Shown: positions 8,945 through 17,997, numbered from the stretch's first letter. The stretch is DNA of 64,000 nucleotides from Flavobacterium pokkalii (GCF_014596575.1 NZ_NASZ01000012.1:43329-107328); one strand, 5' to 3'. Made by a program: numbers and translations. The notes: generated from the sequence alone by a model not told the origin.

Positions 8945-10291
8945 CTACTCAGTAACTTTCTTAATCACATTACGAGCCACCTGAATTTTAAATTTCTTGC
9001 CTTTCATTTTTTCGCCCTTAAGACGATATAATAAATCTTTGACTTTTGAAAATTTTACAGCGGCAAACGAAACAAAATCTTTTACTTCAATTAACCCCAA
9101 ATCCGATTTTTCCAATTTTCCTTTTTGAGAAAAGAAGCCTACAATATCCACCTTGTTCAACTTATTCTTTTTTCCGCCACTAATATAAATGGTTTGAAAT
9201 CGCGGTGGCTTCGGTAGGGATTTTGCATTTTCAACGGAAAAAATCTCCAGATTTTCATAATCCACATAATCCATTTTTTTCTCCGATTCGTGTGCAATAA
9301 TATAAGCCGTTCCGGTAGCCGTCATACGCGCCGTACGCCCATTTCTATGGGTAAATTCATCTTCTTTTAATGGCAAATGATAATGAATTACGTGATTCAT
9401 TTCGGGAATATCAAGGCCGCGGGCAGCCAAATCAGTGGTTACCAAATAGCTCATACTTCCGTTTCTGAACTGAATCAAAGCCCGTTCGCGTTCTTCCTGA
9501 TCCATTCCGCCATGATAATAGGTCGAATAAATTCCTTTTTCGTTCAAAGAATCACTAATCCGTTCGGCAGCATCACGGTGGTTGCAAAAAATAATTGCCG
9601 ATTCGGATTGCAACGAACAAAGCAACTGAAACAAGGTATTTAATTTATCTTTCTCTTTGGAAACAACCAGTTTCGTAGAAAGATTAGACGCAGCTTCGGT
9701 TTCCGGAATAAAATCCAAAACTATTGGATTCACCACGCGGGTATATTTTGGAATCTCAATATCAGAAGTTGCTGAAACCAGAATCCGCTTATTTACCTTT
9801 GCTAATTTGCCAATGACAAAAGACATTTGCTCATGAAAACCCAATTGGAGTGACTTGTCAAATTCGTCCAAAATTAAAGTTTGAATTTTATCCAAACGGA
9901 AAGTTCCTCTTTCAATATGATCGGCAATTCGCCCAGGAGTTCCAATTAAAACAGCCGGTGGATTACTTAAATTCTTAATTTCTGTCTCCATCGAATGCCC
10001 TCCGTAACATACATTTACCTTGTAAGCCGTTCCCATTTTTTTCCAAACCTGTTCAATTTGCAAACCCAATTCTCGCGAAGGAACTATGATTAAACATTGT
10101 ACCGAAAGGATTTCGGGCTGAAGCATTTCCAATATTGGTAATAAGAAAGCCAGTGTTTTTCCGGAACCTGTAGGCGACAATAACAACACATTCGCATCAT
10201 TTAAGATAACATCATGAGCTGTTTGTTGCATTTCATTCAGGTTTTCGAAACCCAAATTAGAAAGTATATTTTTAGGATGATGATTTTTCAT
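8945..10291 (-). CDS. DEAD-box RNA helicase with DbpA-type C-terminal domain
   Basis: 448 residues from the ATG at 10291. A 28-residue upstream extension is Cys-rich and lies in the intergenic repeat, so I discard it. Motifs present are SPTGSGKT, PSRELG, GTPGR, DEFD (in place of DEAD), SAT, the ARGLDIPE segment and HRNGRTAR. The C-terminal 75 residues fit the DbpA RNA-binding domain, which directs E. coli DbpA to 23S rRNA hairpin 92. A role in large-subunit assembly is inferred. A perfect -7 box TACCTTTG sits only 4 bp before the ATG, so the mRNA may be leaderless or nearly so. Confidence 0.9.
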   Translation of the reverse strand: MKNHHPKNILSNLGFENLNEMQQTAHDVILNDANVLLLSPTGSGKTLAFLLPILEMLQPEILSVQCLIIVPSRELGLQIEQVWKKMGTAYKVNVCYGGHSMETEIKNLSNPPAVLIGTPGRIADHIERGTFRLDKIQTLILDEFDKSLQLGFHEQMSFVIGKLAKVNKRILVSATSDIEIPKYTRVVNPIVLDFIPETEAASNLSTKLVVSKEKDKLNTLFQLLCSLQSESAIIFCNHRDAAERISDSLNEKGIYSTYYHGGMDQEERERALIQFRNGSMSYLVTTDLAARGLDIPEMNHVIHYHLPLKEDEFTHRNGRTARMTATGTAYIIAHESEKKMDYVDYENLEIFSVENAKSLPKPPRFQTIYISGGKKNKLNKVDIVGFFSQKGKLEKSDLGLIEVKDFVSFAAVKFSKVKDLLYRLKGEKMKGKKFKIQVARNVIKKVTE

Positions 10292-10295
10292 GCAG

Positions 10296-10303
10296 CAAAG
10301 GTA
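10296..10303 (-). promoter_or_regulatory. -7 box TACCTTTG of the DEAD-box helicase gene
   Basis: Matches TAnnTTTG exactly on the minus strand, and CTGC separates it from the start codon. No good TTG is found at the usual spacing. Confidence 0.6.
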
Positions 10304-10383
10304 ATGTTTTAGTCCGCAGTTTTCAGTCGTCAAAAGGCAGAATTCAGAAAGCAATTGGCAAAATGCGGAATGCAAACTATCTG

Positions 10384-10422
10384 TAAAAAAAATCAGATTA
10401 GAAATATAAACTTCTAATCTGA
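10384..10422 (-). terminator. Terminator downstream of the NUDIX gene
   Basis: TCAGATTAGAA (10393-10403) pairs with TTCTAATCTGA (10412-10422). The A-run at 10384-10392 becomes the U-run of a minus-strand transcript. Confidence 0.8.
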
Positions 10423-10471
10423 AATCTGTTTTCTTTTTGCGTTCTGCCGACTGCCTTCTGCAAACTGCTTT

Positions 10472-11077
10472 CTAACTACGAATAATATTCTCTTCTTCAA
10501 ATAACAATTTGATGTTTTCGTAGGAATTTTTTAAAACTTCCGAAATTCCATTAGGAGGAATCCAGGCTACTTTTTCAATTCCTTCTTCTAATTGTCCCTG
10601 AGGCGTTCCTTCAAAATCGGTTTGCATTTCAAACCAATGGGTAATTTTCAACTTATAAACTCCGTTTCGTTTAAAAATATGATACGTTTTTTGGAGTTTG
10701 TTGGTAATTTTCAAATTCGTTACTCCGGTTTCTTCTTCTACTTCGCGAATAGCCGTTTGCTCAATTTCTTCCTTTTTTTCGACACCTCCTTTTGGCAAAT
10801 CCCACTTCCCGTTTCTAAAAATAAACAGCACCTCTCCTTTTTTATTATAAACCAATCCGCCACCTGCTTTATTTACAGGAATTTTAGCTTTCAAAGTTTT
10901 CATAATCTCCTTCTCATCAGGATGATAGAGATAGGCCTTTTGAATTTTATTTTGAAAAATTTTAACTATAATTTGCTTTATATCAATACTTTCCAACAAA
11001 AACAACTGAAAATCGGTCTCTTTGGAGATTTTATTTGTCAAAAAAAGTGGTTTGTCGTTCACAAAAACTTTATACAT
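10472..11077 (-). CDS. NUDIX hydrolase
   Basis: 201 residues from the ATG at 11077. A longer frame to 11239 runs through the divergent pyrE gene and is rejected. The N-terminal 65 residues form a family-specific extension. The Nudix box lies near residue 100: GGVEKKEEIEQTAIREVEEETG, residues spaced as in Gx5Ex7REUxEExGU. Such enzymes hydrolyse nucleoside diphosphate derivatives; the substrate is not clear. Its start codon is only 7 bp from that of pyrE, and the pyrE promoter lies inside its coding region. Confidence 0.88.
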   Translation of the reverse strand: MYKVFVNDKPLFLTNKISKETDFQLFLLESIDIKQIIVKIFQNKIQKAYLYHPDEKEIMKTLKAKIPVNKAGGGLVYNKKGEVLFIFRNGKWDLPKGGVEKKEEIEQTAIREVEEETGVTNLKITNKLQKTYHIFKRNGVYKLKITHWFEMQTDFEGTPQGQLEEGIEKVAWIPPNGISEVLKNSYENIKLLFEEENIIRS

Positions 11078-11080
11078 TTG
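11051..11080 (+). promoter_or_regulatory. pyrE promoter, TTTG-N18-TACATTTG
   Basis: TTTG at 11051-11054 and TACATTTG at 11073-11080 match the Bacteroidota -33/-7 elements. The -7 box ends 4 bp before the pyrE ATG, so transcription would begin at or just after the start codon region. The -33 box lies within the divergent NUDIX coding sequence. Confidence 0.7.
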
Positions 11081-11084
11081 TACT

Positions 11085-11732
11085 ATGATTTTTAATAAAG
11101 ATACAGCCGAAAAAACAGCCGAATTGCTTTTACAAATAAATGCAATTAAATTGAATCCTGAAAATTCTTTTACATGGGCTTCCGGATGGAAATCACCTAT
11201 ATATTGTGATAACCGTCTAATACTTTCATTTCCTGCCATAAGAAATTATGTGAGAGATGAATTTGCAAAAAATATTGAGAAACAATTTGGGAAACCAGAT
11301 GTTATTGCCGGAGTAGCAACCGGAGCTATCGGAATAGGAATGCTTGTTGCCGAAAGCATGGGATTGCCATTTGTTTATGTGCGTCCGGAAGCAAAAAAAC
11401 ACGGTCGCCAAAATCAAGTGGAAGGTTTTCTTCAAAAAGGACAAAATGTAGTTGTTGTTGAAGATTTAATCAGTACCGGAAACAGTAGTTTGATGGCTGT
11501 AGAAGCTTTAAAAGCTGCCGGCGCTAATATTAAAGGTATGGCCGCTATTTTTACTTATGGATTTGATGTTGCCGAAGAAAACTTTAAAAAAGCCAAACTG
11601 GATTTATACACTTTGAGCAACTACCAAAATCTTCTAAATCTTGCCGTAGCTAAAAAATACATTACAGAAAAAGAAGAAAGTACTTTAAGAGAATGGAGTA
11701 TAACTCCTTCTACTTGGGGACAAGCAGTATAA
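11085..11732 (+). CDS. pyrE: Orotate phosphoribosyltransferase
   Basis: 215 residues from the ATG at 11085; an upstream in-frame ATG at 11022 would cover the promoter and the NUDIX gene. Transfers the phosphoribosyl group from PRPP to orotate in pyrimidine synthesis. The PRPP-binding motif VVVVEDLISTGNS lies near residue 125 and YVRPEAKKHG near 102. Followed after 21 bp by a SRPBCC gene in the same direction. The assignment is firm. Confidence 0.95.
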   Translation: MIFNKDTAEKTAELLLQINAIKLNPENSFTWASGWKSPIYCDNRLILSFPAIRNYVRDEFAKNIEKQFGKPDVIAGVATGAIGIGMLVAESMGLPFVYVRPEAKKHGRQNQVEGFLQKGQNVVVVEDLISTGNSSLMAVEALKAAGANIKGMAAIFTYGFDVAEENFKKAKLDLYTLSNYQNLLNLAVAKKYITEKEESTLREWSITPSTWGQAV

Positions 11733-11753
11733 AGATTAATCAAAAAAGATAAC

Positions 11754-12146
11754 ATGAACTTAGAAAGTCCAAAGGTAAGTGTTGAAAAATCGGCTCAGGA
11801 ATTGTTCGATTTATTGACCGATATGAAAAATTTCGAAAAATTAATGCCTGAAAACATTGCTAAGTTTGAAGTTATCGGAGAAGATTCTTTTCTTTTTGGT
11901 TTAAAAGGAATGCCTGAAATCCAATTAAAACTCAAAGAGAAAACAGCTCCTAACAAAATTGTATTTGGCGCAGCAAGTGATAAAGTTCCATTTACACTTA
12001 TCACAAATATTGAAAGTGTTGCTACAAATTCCTGCAATGTCAAACTGGATTTTGAAGGTAGCTTCAATCCCATGATGGCGATGATGGTAAAAGGTCCTAT
12101 TGGAAAGTTTATTGAAACCCTTGCGACCAATATGCCAAAACTGTAG
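11754..12146 (+). CDS. SRPBCC-family (START/Bet v1-like) protein
   Basis: 130 residues. The pattern of an N-terminal strand, two short helices (SAQELFDLLTDMKNFEKLMP), a curved beta-sheet, and a long C-terminal helix (GPIGKFIETLATNMPKL) is that of the SRPBCC fold. These proteins bind hydrophobic ligands. It shares a transcript with pyrE and ends at a terminator. It is often found next to pyrE in this group, but no function is known to me. Confidence 0.75.
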   Translation: MNLESPKVSVEKSAQELFDLLTDMKNFEKLMPENIAKFEVIGEDSFLFGLKGMPEIQLKLKEKTAPNKIVFGAASDKVPFTLITNIESVATNSCNVKLDFEGSFNPMMAMMVKGPIGKFIETLATNMPKL

Positions 12147-12173
12147 TTTTTACTTTTCTAAACAATACTTAAC

Positions 12174-12203
12174 AAACCCTTTTAGGTTCTCCTAAAAGGG
12201 TTT
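12174..12203 (+). terminator. Terminator of the pyrE operon
   Basis: AAACCCTTTTAGG (12174-12186) pairs perfectly with 12191-12203 around a TTCT loop. A T-run follows. Confidence 0.92.
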
Positions 12204-12934
12204 TTCTTTTGTACTCCATTCTTCCCTTTTCTTTTCTAAAATTAGCTAATCCTAAAAGCGGTATTTAGAAATTCCCTTTTATTCAAAATTATCCACTAAA
12301 CGGTTCTTCAAGTATTTCAATTCCTCCAAAAAAGAACTAACAAAGCCCAAACTTCAGCCATTTCAAATCAAAATCTACATTTTCCAAACAAAGGTTCAAT
12401 CTTCAAGCAATTCACCACAATAAAAAACACAACAAAAAACCAAACACCCCTATATTTTTGACACCAAAACCAAATAAATCAAATAAAAATCAAATAAAAA
12501 TCAAAAATAAAACCTAAAAAACACACAACACCCCCTGTTTTTTAATAGGTATACTAAAAATTAAATTATGAATTAATCAAAATTAAAGAGCTCAAATTAA
12601 TAATAATCCATATAATCGAATTCGATTTTCGGTAATTAACAATTATTCGACTTTTTGAGTAAATAATGCTAAATCTTTATCTTTTTTAAAGCAAAAGTTA
12701 ATAAATTCGCCATTATCAATAACAAAATAAGAAATTATTAAGAATCTTTAATTTTTAAAATAAGATTAAAGACTTAAAGAAGCTAAATTTTAATAACAAT
12801 AATAATCTTGGAAATGAAAAAACAAAAAAACTTTAAGAATCATAACCAAACGATTCCGTAATCCAATTAGAAATCTTTAAAAACCGAATAACATACAAAA
12901 CTTTTACTATAAATCAATTTAAAACCCATTTATT
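12204..12934. other. Long A/T-rich gene-free region upstream of the P-II/AmtB operon
   Basis: More than 700 bp without any coding frame. It holds an 11-bp tandem repeat (unit AAATAAAAATC, about three copies, 12477-12510) and a possible -7 box TATTTTTG at 12453-12460, which would leave a leader of about 470 bp. No conventional sigma-54 site was seen. It probably holds nitrogen-responsive control for the downstream operon or a small RNA, but I see no defined element. Confidence 0.5.
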
Positions 12935-13273
12935 ATGAAAAAAATCGAAGCAGTGATACGCAAATCAAGATTTGAAGAAGTAAAAAAAGCTTTGCACCAA
13001 ATCGAGGTTAACTTTTTTACCTATTGGGATGTTACTGGAGTTGGTAACGAAAAAGAAGGACACGTATACAGAGGAATCACTTATAGCACTACAGACATTC
13101 AAAGAAGATATATTTCAATAGTAGTTTCTGATCCTTTTTTAGAAAGAACTGTTGACGCAATTTTAAATGCAGCCGGAACAGGAATGGTAGGAGATGGAAA
13201 AATCTTCGTTTCTGACATCATTGAAACGTACCGTATCAGAACTAAAGAAAAAGGGACAGACGCTGTAAACTAA
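12935..13273 (+). CDS. glnK: P-II family nitrogen regulator
   Basis: 112 residues. Trimeric signal protein that senses ATP/ADP and 2-oxoglutarate and blocks AmtB. The T-loop region GVGNEKEGHVYRGITYST contains a Tyr at residue 50, corresponding to the uridylylation site, and the B-loop TGMVGDGKIFV is intact. The helix after the T-loop differs from E. coli GlnB, as is common in Bacteroidota. The gene is 42 bp upstream of amtB, which favours the GlnK role. No uridylyltransferase gene is in the window. Confidence 0.92.
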   Translation: MKKIEAVIRKSRFEEVKKALHQIEVNFFTYWDVTGVGNEKEGHVYRGITYSTTDIQRRYISIVVSDPFLERTVDAILNAAGTGMVGDGKIFVSDIIETYRIRTKEKGTDAVN

Positions 13274-13315
13274 AAAAACACTTAAAAACAATAATTAACT
13301 TATAAAACATATATT

Positions 13316-14518
13316 ATGGATACGAATGCTGTATTAGACTTAATGTGGGTATTGATCTGCGGAATTTTAGTATTTTTCATGCAAGCTGGTTTTACTTTAG
13401 TAGAAGCTGGTTTCACCAGATCAAAAAACACTGGAAATATTATCATGAAAAACTTAATGGATTTTTGTATTGGCAGTATTGCTTTCTGGGTGATAGGATA
13501 CTCTTTAATGTACGGAGATTCAATTGGAGGTTTCATCGGAACACCAAGCTTATTATTTGACTCAGCTGCTGACATGCACAGTTTATTTTTCCAAACGGTA
13601 TTTGCTGCAACTGCTGCAACAATCGTTTCTGGAGCTATCGCTGAAAGAACAAAATTCACTACCTATTTATTTTTCTCATTATTAATGACATTAGTAATCT
13701 ATCCTATCTCAGGAAGCTGGGTATGGAATGGCGGTGGATGGTTAGCCGGAATGGGCTTCACTGATTTTGCCGGTTCAACTGTAGTACACTCTGTAGGAGG
13801 ATGGGCTTCATTAGTTGCTGCCGCAATGGTAGGACCTAGAATTGGAAAATATAACGCGGATGGAACTTCAAACGCGATTCCCGGACACAACATTATGTTA
13901 GGAGCTTTAGGAGTGTTTATCTTATGGATGGGATGGTTCGGATTCAACCCAGGTTCTCAATTAGCTATCTCTGGAGATAACGCTGTAGCTGTAGCCGGAA
14001 TCTTCATCACAACTAACTTAGCAGGAGCAATTGGAGCTTTAGCTGCAATGTTTGTGACTTGGATTATCTACAAAAAACCAGATATCTCTATGACATTAAA
14101 TGGTGTTTTAGCTGGTTTAGTAGGTGTAACTGCTGGTTGTGCTGCTGTAAGTCCAATGGGTGCTTTCTGGATTGGATTAATCTGTGGTATTGCTGTAGTT
14201 TTCTCAATCGAATTCATCGACAAAAAACTTAAAATTGACGATCCAGTTGGAGCTGTTTCAGTACACGGTGTATGTGGAGCTTTAGGAACAATCCTAGTAG
14301 GGGTATTTGCTACTGACGGAGGATTACTTTACGGAGGTGGATTTGCAAAACTAGGAGTTCAAATCACCGGTGTTGTTGCTATTGGTGCATGGGCTATGGC
14401 TGCTTCATTTGTAGTTCTATTCATCCTTAAAAAAGCAATCGGTTTAAGAGTAACTAAAGAAGAAGAAATCGACGGACTAGACATCCACGAACACGGTTCT
14501 AACGTTTACAACGACTAA
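13316..14518 (+). CDS. amtB: Ammonium transporter
   Basis: 400 residues with eleven predicted membrane helices. The AmtB ammonium pore signature is present: the first pore His in VVHSVGGWASLV near residue 158, the second in VSVHGVCGALGT near 314, and the long Gly-rich helices. The protein starts directly at the first helix, without the cleaved signal of E. coli AmtB. It is in an operon with the P-II gene, the usual arrangement for controlled NH4+ uptake. A terminator follows. Confidence 0.95.
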   Translation: MDTNAVLDLMWVLICGILVFFMQAGFTLVEAGFTRSKNTGNIIMKNLMDFCIGSIAFWVIGYSLMYGDSIGGFIGTPSLLFDSAADMHSLFFQTVFAATAATIVSGAIAERTKFTTYLFFSLLMTLVIYPISGSWVWNGGGWLAGMGFTDFAGSTVVHSVGGWASLVAAAMVGPRIGKYNADGTSNAIPGHNIMLGALGVFILWMGWFGFNPGSQLAISGDNAVAVAGIFITTNLAGAIGALAAMFVTWIIYKKPDISMTLNGVLAGLVGVTAGCAAVSPMGAFWIGLICGIAVVFSIEFIDKKLKIDDPVGAVSVHGVCGALGTILVGVFATDGGLLYGGGFAKLGVQITGVVAIGAWAMAASFVVLFILKKAIGLRVTKEEEIDGLDIHEHGSNVYND

Positions 14519-14544
14519 ATAAAAACAAAACCTATACATTACTT

Positions 14545-14574
14545 AAAAGCCACAACTTCACCGTTGTGGCTTTT
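14545..14574 (+). terminator. Terminator of the amtB operon
   Basis: AAAAGCCACAAC (14545-14556) pairs with GTTGTGGCTTTT (14563-14574). Confidence 0.9.
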
Positions 14575-14743
14575 ATATTTTCTAAAAAATAATTTCATAA
14601 CCAATAGATCAAACTAACAACATTAGCTCAAAATTCACAAAAAATTGAGACTTCTTTTACGACAAAATACAAGATAAATGCTTAAATTTAACGTAGAAAA
14701 GCTATTGCTATCACAATTAATATCAATTTAAAATGTACACATT

Positions 14744-14998
14744 ATGAGCTTATTGAACGAAAACATCATACCTGGTGAACACGGAAAAACTTTTGGCACC
14801 AATGCTATTGAAGAAACTGAATTAATTGAAATCAAAAGCAAACTCTTAAAAATAGACGGTATAAACGATGTACAAATTAACAATTCCATTTTTCCGAAAG
14901 AATTTACTGTTTTCACCAACAAAGTCATCAGTATTGAAGATATAGAAAAAGCAGTAAAATCTATTGGTTACCACGCTATCCCTAAAGCAATGATATAA
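14744..14998 (+). CDS. Heavy-metal-associated (HMA)-like small protein without CxxC
   Basis: 84 residues. The second half has the ferredoxin-like beta-alpha-beta pattern of HMA domains (IKSKLLKIDGINDVQINN... then SIEDIEKAVKSIGY). The metal-binding CxxC is absent, since the expected loop reads TNAIEETELIE. It therefore may not carry metal. It is a single gene between amtB and the ars operon. Function unknown. Confidence 0.65.
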   Translation: MSLLNENIIPGEHGKTFGTNAIEETELIEIKSKLLKIDGINDVQINNSIFPKEFTVFTNKVISIEDIEKAVKSIGYHAIPKAMI

Positions 14999-15018
14999 AA
15001 ATCAAATAATTAAATAAC

Positions 15019-15050
15019 AAGTCTCTCAGAAAATTTTCCTAAGAGGCTTA
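15019..15050 (+). terminator. Imperfect terminator hairpin
   Basis: An imperfect stem (AAGTCTCTCAGAAAA against TTTTCCTAAGAGGCTT) followed by a run of Ts. Confidence 0.6.
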
Positions 15051-15093
15051 TTTTTTTATATAAAATTAAACACTTATTTTCAATTTATTATCG

Positions 15094-15107
15094 TAATATT
15101 GCAATAT
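15094..15107 (+). promoter_or_regulatory. arsR operator overlapping a -7-like box
   Basis: ATATTGCAATAT (15096-15107) is a perfect 12-bp palindrome 12 bp before the arsR start. It overlaps TAATATTG (15094-15101), a near match to TAnnTTTG. This placement suits autorepression by ArsR. Confidence 0.6.
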
Positions 15108-15119
15108 AAACATATAACA

Positions 15120-15452
15120 ATGGGAACAACTAAAACAATCCATTTTACAGACGAACAAAATGAACTGGCAACACTGGCTAAAGCAATTGGTCATCCGGCG
15201 CGTATAGCCATTATCCAACATCTTATCAAAGTTAACAGTTGTATTTGCGGAGACATTGTAAATGAACTACCTCTGGCGCAACCAACGGTTTCTCAACATC
15301 TGAAAGAACTAAAAAATGCCGGTTTAATCAAAGGAAGTTTTGAAGGAAACGCTATTTGTTATTGTCTGGATGAAAATGGTTTTAACAAAATAAAAAACTT
15401 TTTCCAGTACGTCGATAAACATTTGGAAAATCAAAAAAATCAATGTTGCTAA
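15120..15452 (+). CDS. arsR: ArsR/SmtB-family arsenite-responsive repressor
   Basis: 110 residues from the ATG at 15120; a TTG at 15099 in frame lies within the operator palindrome and is rejected. Winged helix-turn-helix, with recognition helix [15 protein letters not shown]. The metal-binding site is of the ArsR alpha3 type: SCICGD gives the CxC pair. Two more cysteines close the protein. It presumably represses the arsenic genes that follow until arsenite or antimonite binds. Confidence 0.9.
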   Translation: MGTTKTIHFTDEQNELATLAKAIGHPARIAIIQHLIKVNSCICGDIVNELPLAQPTVSQHLKELKNAGLIKGSFEGNAICYCLDENGFNKIKNFFQYVDKHLENQKNQCC

Positions 15453-15469
15453 TTTAAAAACACAAAATC

Positions 15470-15940
15470 ATGAAACTCTCAGAAATCAAAACCGTTTTAA
15501 ACAACATCGAAAATGTTGCTTTTGTATTAGAAAACGGAACTCCGGTTCCGGAACACTTCCACGTAACCGAAATTGGACTCATCACCAAAAACTTTATTGA
15601 TTGTGGCGGTACTGTTCGTAACGAAAAAGTTGTCAATTTTCAATTGTGGAATGCTAACGACTTTGACCATCGTTTAAAACCAAAAAAACTTTTAGACATT
15701 ATCGCATTATCCGAAAAGACACTGGGAATTGGCGATTTCGAAATTGAAGTAGAATACCAATCAGAAACCATTGGAAAATATGACTTAGGATTTAACGGAA
15801 AAGATTTTCTTTTGTTAAACAAAAAAACAGCCTGCTTAGCCGAAGACCAATGCGGAATCCCGGCTGCTAAACCAAGAATCAAACTTTCTGACATCCAGTC
15901 ACAAAACAGCTGCTGTACTCCGGGTGGAGGTTGTTGCTAA
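15470..15940 (+). CDS. DUF6428-like protein of the arsenic operon
   Basis: 156 residues; I recognise it as the DUF6428 type found in Bacteroidota ars clusters. The N-terminal two thirds form an alpha/beta domain with no familiar motif. The tail carries CLAEDQC and ends CCTPGGGCC, a thiol-rich end well suited to binding trivalent arsenic. It lies between arsR and the ArsC-like gene, with small gaps. A role as arsenite carrier or chaperone is a guess from the cysteines. Confidence 0.75.
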   Translation: MKLSEIKTVLNNIENVAFVLENGTPVPEHFHVTEIGLITKNFIDCGGTVRNEKVVNFQLWNANDFDHRLKPKKLLDIIALSEKTLGIGDFEIEVEYQSETIGKYDLGFNGKDFLLLNKKTACLAEDQCGIPAAKPRIKLSDIQSQNSCCTPGGGCC

Positions 15941-15966
15941 ATTACAAAACACTAAATCACATTAAA

Positions 15967-16599
15967 ATGAACCTGACACAAACAAGATTATTTCCCGAAA
16001 TCGAAAAAACAATACAGCAGCTAAATTTCGAAAGTATAACAGCCGAACGCAAAATTATTTTACAACCATTAATTGACTACATCCAGTTAAAAGTCACAAA
16101 CCAACAGGAAATAAGGCTTAATTTTATCTGCACACACAATTCCAGAAGAAGTCATTTATCTCAGGTTTGGGCGCAGACTGCGGCTGCTTTTTACAGCATT
16201 AAAAATACTTTTTGCTATTCCGGAGGAACAGAAGCTACAGCTCTTTTTCCAATGGCCGCTCAAACTTTAAGCAAACAAGGTTTTCAAATTGAAACCATCT
16301 CACAGGGAAACAATCCCGTTTACAGTATAAAACACAACGAAAACACACATCCGATTATCGGTTTTTCAAAAACTTTCGACAACAGTTTTAATCCGCAATC
16401 CGAATTTGCAGCAATCTTAACCTGCTCCAGCGCTGACCAGGGTTGCCCGTTTATTGCCGGAGCCGAAAAACGTATCCCCATAACTTACGAAGACCCAAAG
16501 GCCTTTGACAATACAGCACAACAAGCTGAAAAATACGAAGAAAGAAGCCTTCAGATTGCCACCGAATTATTCTATGTCTTTGCTCAAATTCAAAAATAA
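15967..16599 (+). CDS. Low-molecular-weight phosphatase-type arsenate reductase
   Basis: 210 residues from the ATG at 15967, avoiding overlap with the preceding gene. The P-loop reads CTHNSRRSH (CxxNSxRS type), as in thioredoxin-linked ArsC of the tyrosine phosphatase fold, and later cysteines occur in the CSSADQGC segment. It would reduce arsenate to arsenite for export by the following Acr3 pump. The 55-residue N-terminal extension is usual for the Bacteroidota version. Phosphatase activity cannot be excluded. Confidence 0.83.
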   Translation: MNLTQTRLFPEIEKTIQQLNFESITAERKIILQPLIDYIQLKVTNQQEIRLNFICTHNSRRSHLSQVWAQTAAAFYSIKNTFCYSGGTEATALFPMAAQTLSKQGFQIETISQGNNPVYSIKHNENTHPIIGFSKTFDNSFNPQSEFAAILTCSSADQGCPFIAGAEKRIPITYEDPKAFDNTAQQAEKYEERSLQIATELFYVFAQIQK

Positions 16600-16601
16600 A
16601 T

Positions 16602-17669
16602 ATGTCAGCCAATAATTGCACACCCACCGTTCATCGAAAACAGCTCAGTTTTCTGGATCGCTATTTAACACTTTGGATATTCGCCGCTATGGTTTTAGGA
16701 GTTACCATCGGTAATTTTATTCCATCAAGCAGTGGTTTTATCAATTCCTTTTCAAGCGGAACAACCAATATTCCCTTAGCCATAGGACTTATATTAATGA
16801 TGTATCCGCCTTTAGCCAAAGTAAAATACGAACAAATGAGCTCCGTATTTAAAAACACCAAAGTTTTAAGCGCTTCCTTATTATTAAATTGGATTATCGG
16901 ACCAGTTCTGATGTTCTTTTTAGCGCTAACCTTTCTGAATGACTATCCGGAATACATGATTGGTGTAATTTTAATTGGATTAGCCCGATGTATTGCCATG
17001 GTAGTTGTTTGGAACGATCTTGCCGACGGAAACCGCGAATATGCCGCCGGACTCATTGCCTTAAACAGTATTTTTCAGGTACTTTTATATAGTCTATATG
17101 CTTATATTTTCATCACCATACTTCCTCCTTATTTTGGATACAAAGGTTTTGAAGTCAACATTAGTATTGCTCAAATAGCCGAAAGCGTAGGTATCTATTT
17201 AGGAATTCCTTTTGCTTTAGGCATTATCAGCAGATATCTTTTGATTTACGTCAAAGGAGAAGAATGGTTTCAAAAGAAATACGTACCTATTATTTCTCCT
17301 ATCACTCTAATTGCATTATTATTCACTATTATTATAATGTTCAGCCTGAAAGGCGCCTTGATTGTTCAAATTCCGATGGATGTTGTTCGAATAGCCATTC
17401 CTCTTGTTATTTACTTTACCATCATGTTTGTTGTTAGTTTTTTTATTGGCAAATATTTTGGCGCAGATTATTCTAAAAGCACTGCCATTGCCTTTACTGC
17501 CACTGGAAATAATTTTGAATTAGCTATTGCGGTAGCCATTGGTGTTTTTGGTATCAATAGCGGACAGGCATTTGCAGGCGTAATTGGCCCTTTAGTCGAA
17601 GTTCCCGCTTTGATAGCTCTAGTAAATTTGGCTTTTTGGTTTCAAAAACAATATTTTACGAAAAATTAA
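16602..17669 (+). CDS. acr3: Arsenite efflux transporter, Acr3 family
   Basis: 355 residues, ten membrane helices. After a short cytoplasmic start come the Acr3 features: the conserved Cys in [20 protein letters not shown] (around residue 129) and the [13 protein letters not shown] segment near 300. It exports arsenite, driven by membrane potential. It begins 2 bp after the ArsC-like stop and closes the operon at a terminator. The assignment is firm. Confidence 0.95.
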   Translation: MSANNCTPTVHRKQLSFLDRYLTLWIFAAMVLGVTIGNFIPSSSGFINSFSSGTTNIPLAIGLILMMYPPLAKVKYEQMSSVFKNTKVLSASLLLNWIIGPVLMFFLALTFLNDYPEYMIGVILIGLARCIAMVVVWNDLADGNREYAAGLIALNSIFQVLLYSLYAYIFITILPPYFGYKGFEVNISIAQIAESVGIYLGIPFALGIISRYLLIYVKGEEWFQKKYVPIISPITLIALLFTIIIMFSLKGALIVQIPMDVVRIAIPLVIYFTIMFVVSFFIGKYFGADYSKSTAIAFTATGNNFELAIAVAIGVFGINSGQAFAGVIGPLVEVPALIALVNLAFWFQKQYFTKN

Positions 17670-17708
17670 GTAATACTACTTAACACAATCAACCATTTTT
17701 TTAAAACA

Positions 17709-17743
17709 AAAGCATCGAAACCATTTTAAAGTTTTGATGCTTT
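17709..17743 (+). terminator. Terminator of the arsenic operon
   Basis: AAAGCATCGAAAC pairs with GTTTTGATGCTTT across a 9-base loop. A T-run follows. Confidence 0.9.
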
Positions 17744-17938
17744 TTTAGTATTACCCCCTAAAAAAAACAGCACAACACTGATTTATTACCTAAAAAAAGA
17801 AAACACAAGCTCAAAAAAACACCTCAAACTTATCTTTTGATTAAAAATAAAAAAATCAGATGCCGTTTTTTTACACAATCTATATTTTATCTTCTTCCTT
17901 TTCATAATTTCTCAAATCCACTCAAAAAAATAAAAATT

Positions 17939-17986
17939 AAGTATTTAAAATAAGTATTTATACGTATATTTGCTTCGTAATACTTA
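17939..17986 (+). promoter_or_regulatory. nirB control region with repeated motifs
   Basis: Contains two AAGTATTTA direct repeats (from 17939 and 17952), TACGTA-like TATACGTATA, a -7 box TATATTTG (17965-17972) and GTAATACTTA (17977-17986). There is no TTG 19 bp upstream of the -7 box, as expected for an activator-dependent promoter. The rest of the 17670-17997 gap holds only the upstream terminator. Confidence 0.6.
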
Positions 17987-17997
17987 ATAATGATATT

